DNA of 45,488 nt. Source: Xenococcaceae cyanobacterium MO_167.B27 (GTDB lineage: Bacteria > Cyanobacteriota > Cyanobacteriia > Cyanobacteriales > Xenococcaceae). Shown in pieces: positions 44,321 through 45,488 of the stretch; within the stretch, counting starts at the first letter, position 1, and the number at the start of each line of letters is the position of its first letter. A program made the position numbers and the translations under genes. The stretch spans positions 1-45,488 of the forward strand of contig JASJCP010000059.1 in the NCBI GenBank assembly GCA_030065935.1. Direction: 5' to 3'. The notes beneath the pieces were generated by a model. That model saw only the letters and a list, made by a program, of their open reading frames with translations, was not told the DNA's origin and did not search any database.

Positions 44321-44358
44321 TTAGGAATCTCTCGACTCCGTCGAGGAGAGGATGTCAA
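44321..44358 (+). mobile_element. TnpB element right end, omega RNA 3' hairpin
   Basis: CTCGAC-TCC-GTCGAG (44331-44345) forms the terminal hairpin, followed by GAGAGGATGTCAA. Past about 44358 the DNA becomes relaxase coding sequence. In TnpB systems the omega RNA covers the 3' part of tnpB and the right end, and the bases directly outside act as guide, so here the guide would start near 44359 (CACTTTAGTGTCGGG). The same ending sequence occurs in the remnant at 9099. Confidence 0.7.
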
Positions 44359-45394
44359 CACTTTAGTGTCGGGATAATATCACGTGGTAAGGGACGCTCT
44401 GTGACGGCAGCAGCAGCGTATAGGGCAGCTGAAAGAATTAAGGATTTAAGGACGGGTGAGATTCATGATTATAGGAAGAAGAAAGGAGTAGATGAGAAAT
44501 TTATATGAGCTTCCATCTCAAGCCCCTGATTGGGTATATAATCGGGACAAATTATGGAATCAAGTAGAGTTAGGAGAAAGACGAAAAGACTCTCAACTTT
44601 CCCGAGAAATTAATGTAGCCTTACCCGTGGAGTTGAGTAAGTCTCAGCAGATAGAACTGGTCAAAGAATTTGTACAAAAACAATTTGTTGATCTAGGGAT
44701 GATAGCTGACGTAGCTTTTCATAATCTGTCGAGTCATAACCCCCATGCTCACATCATGTTGACGATGCGAGAAATATCAAAGGAGGGGTTCAGTAAGAAG
44801 AAGCAGACTGCTTGGAATAGAAGAGAACTACTTGAAAAACAACGTGAGGCTTGGGCAGAGATAGCGAACCGAGCTTTAGAGAAAGCACAAGTTAATGAGA
44901 AGATAGACCACCGAACTTTAGAAGCACAGAATATCAATAGGATTCCTCAAATCCACCTGGGTGCTAATGTCAATGCCATGATGAAGCGAGGCATAGCTAC
45001 AGAGAAAGGTGATAGGTGGATGGCGATCGCAAAGGCTAACCAAGAATTGATGGAGACAGAGAATCAAATAGATGGATATCGTACTTATGCTAGGGCTAAC
45101 TTTGTTCTAGATAATGCTGGAACACCTGGTAGAAGCGGTTATAGATTTTTCGAGGGTAAGACTTATACGATTGAAAAGCTTGAAGAGACCATAACGATTT
45201 TTCGTAATGATCTGCCTGACCCGATCTTTATTGCTACTTACCGCCAGGACGAGCTTAGTAATCTTTCTGTATCATCAGTTAATTACTACAGAGAGTTTCA
45301 GAACAAGCTTAGTAATTTAGTAACACTGTTGAAGGAACAAATACAACAAAAACAGCAAAAACAGCAGGTTCGACGAGGTGGTATGAGTATTTAG
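44358..45394 (+). pseudogene. MobA/MobL relaxase, start lost and frameshifted
   Basis: MobA/MobL relaxases nick plasmid DNA at oriT to begin conjugative transfer. The N-terminal core HFSVGIISRGKGRSVTAAAA appears right after the TnpB element end, without its start codon region. The frame then breaks near 44490-44508 (GVDEKFI, then YELPSQAPDWVYNRDKLWNQ in the +1 frame). The second part carries the metal-binding histidines HNPHAHIMLTMRE and runs to 45394. So two lesions are present: the IS insertion at about codon 4 and a one-base shift. It marks the right edge of the window as plasmid-derived or integrative-element DNA. Confidence 0.88.
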
Positions 45395-45488
45395 TCTTCT
45401 CAAGAAAGTATAGTTTCTCATCACATATCTTTTTCAAGTAGTATTTTTTGAATGATTGTTCAAATACTATTAATTAGTGTCGGCTATT

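Overview
The window is chromosomal DNA of a low-GC cyanobacterium. Evidence: frequent GCGATCGC (HIP1) octamers, psbK, a petH whose product carries an N-terminal phycobilisome-linker domain, Calvin-cycle phosphoribulokinase, a phycobiliprotein-like gene beside a HEAT-repeat lyase-like gene, and DUF928/TPR-CHAT/haemagglutinin genes typical of large-genome cyanobacteria. The genus cannot be fixed from sequence reading alone; a pleurocapsalean or chroococcalean type is a guess.

Layout. (1) 1-7220 is a mobile, plasmid-like island: a winged-helix-like gene, a noncoding block with at least six iteron-like repeats, an IS701-type insertion sequence whose transposase gene has been hit twice by the same ~100 bp palindromic element, then a co-directional set of a 5'-truncated gene, a small basic protein, an SF1 helicase, an HTH/coiled-coil protein and a small coiled-coil protein, closed by a terminator. 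It abuts the 3' end of tRNA-Leu(GAG), a plausible integration target. (2) 7385-10934 is core-like: tRNA-Leu, a phycobiliprotein-like gene divergent from a HEAT-repeat gene, a degraded IS200/IS605 end, an unknown gene and queA. (3) 11092-14178 holds a ZorA/ZorB-like (MotA/MotB-type) ion-driven motor pair without other Zorya genes, divergent from a 2H-phosphoesterase-like gene. (4) 14215-23055 is a surface/secretion cluster: truncated DUF928 gene, secreted subtilase, secreted TPR-CHAT protease-like protein, and a two-partner-secretion haemagglutinin broken by one stop codon. (5) 23441-30025 is metabolic and photosynthetic: trpA, selO, psbK, petH, prk and a HAD hydrolase; petH has an NtcA-box candidate and an internal start for a short isoform. 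(6) 30032-31430 is a scrapyard of toxin-antitoxin pieces: DUF1902, intact VapBC-like pair, HicB stub, and an exact 100 bp copy of part of the neighbouring wzm gene. (7) 31604-41915 is a polysaccharide export/synthesis operon: wzm, wzt, two sulfotransferases (one frameshifted), two methyltransferases, four glycosyltransferases. (8) 42090-45488 is again mobile: a DUF29 gene enlarged by an in-frame GC-rich repeat, and a TnpB element that has cut off the start of a frameshifted MobA/MobL relaxase gene.

How the parts fit. The wzm/wzt transporter would export a glycan built by the glycosyltransferases and decorated by sulfotransferases and methyltransferases. The protease/CHAT/haemagglutinin group is predicted to act outside the cytoplasm. 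petH, prk and psbK link light reactions to carbon fixation. Both window edges show layered mobile-element damage. The best candidates for something undescribed are the twin palindromic elements with compensatory stem changes, the orphan ZorAB-like motor with its 2H neighbour, and the subtilase-CHAT-haemagglutinin cluster.
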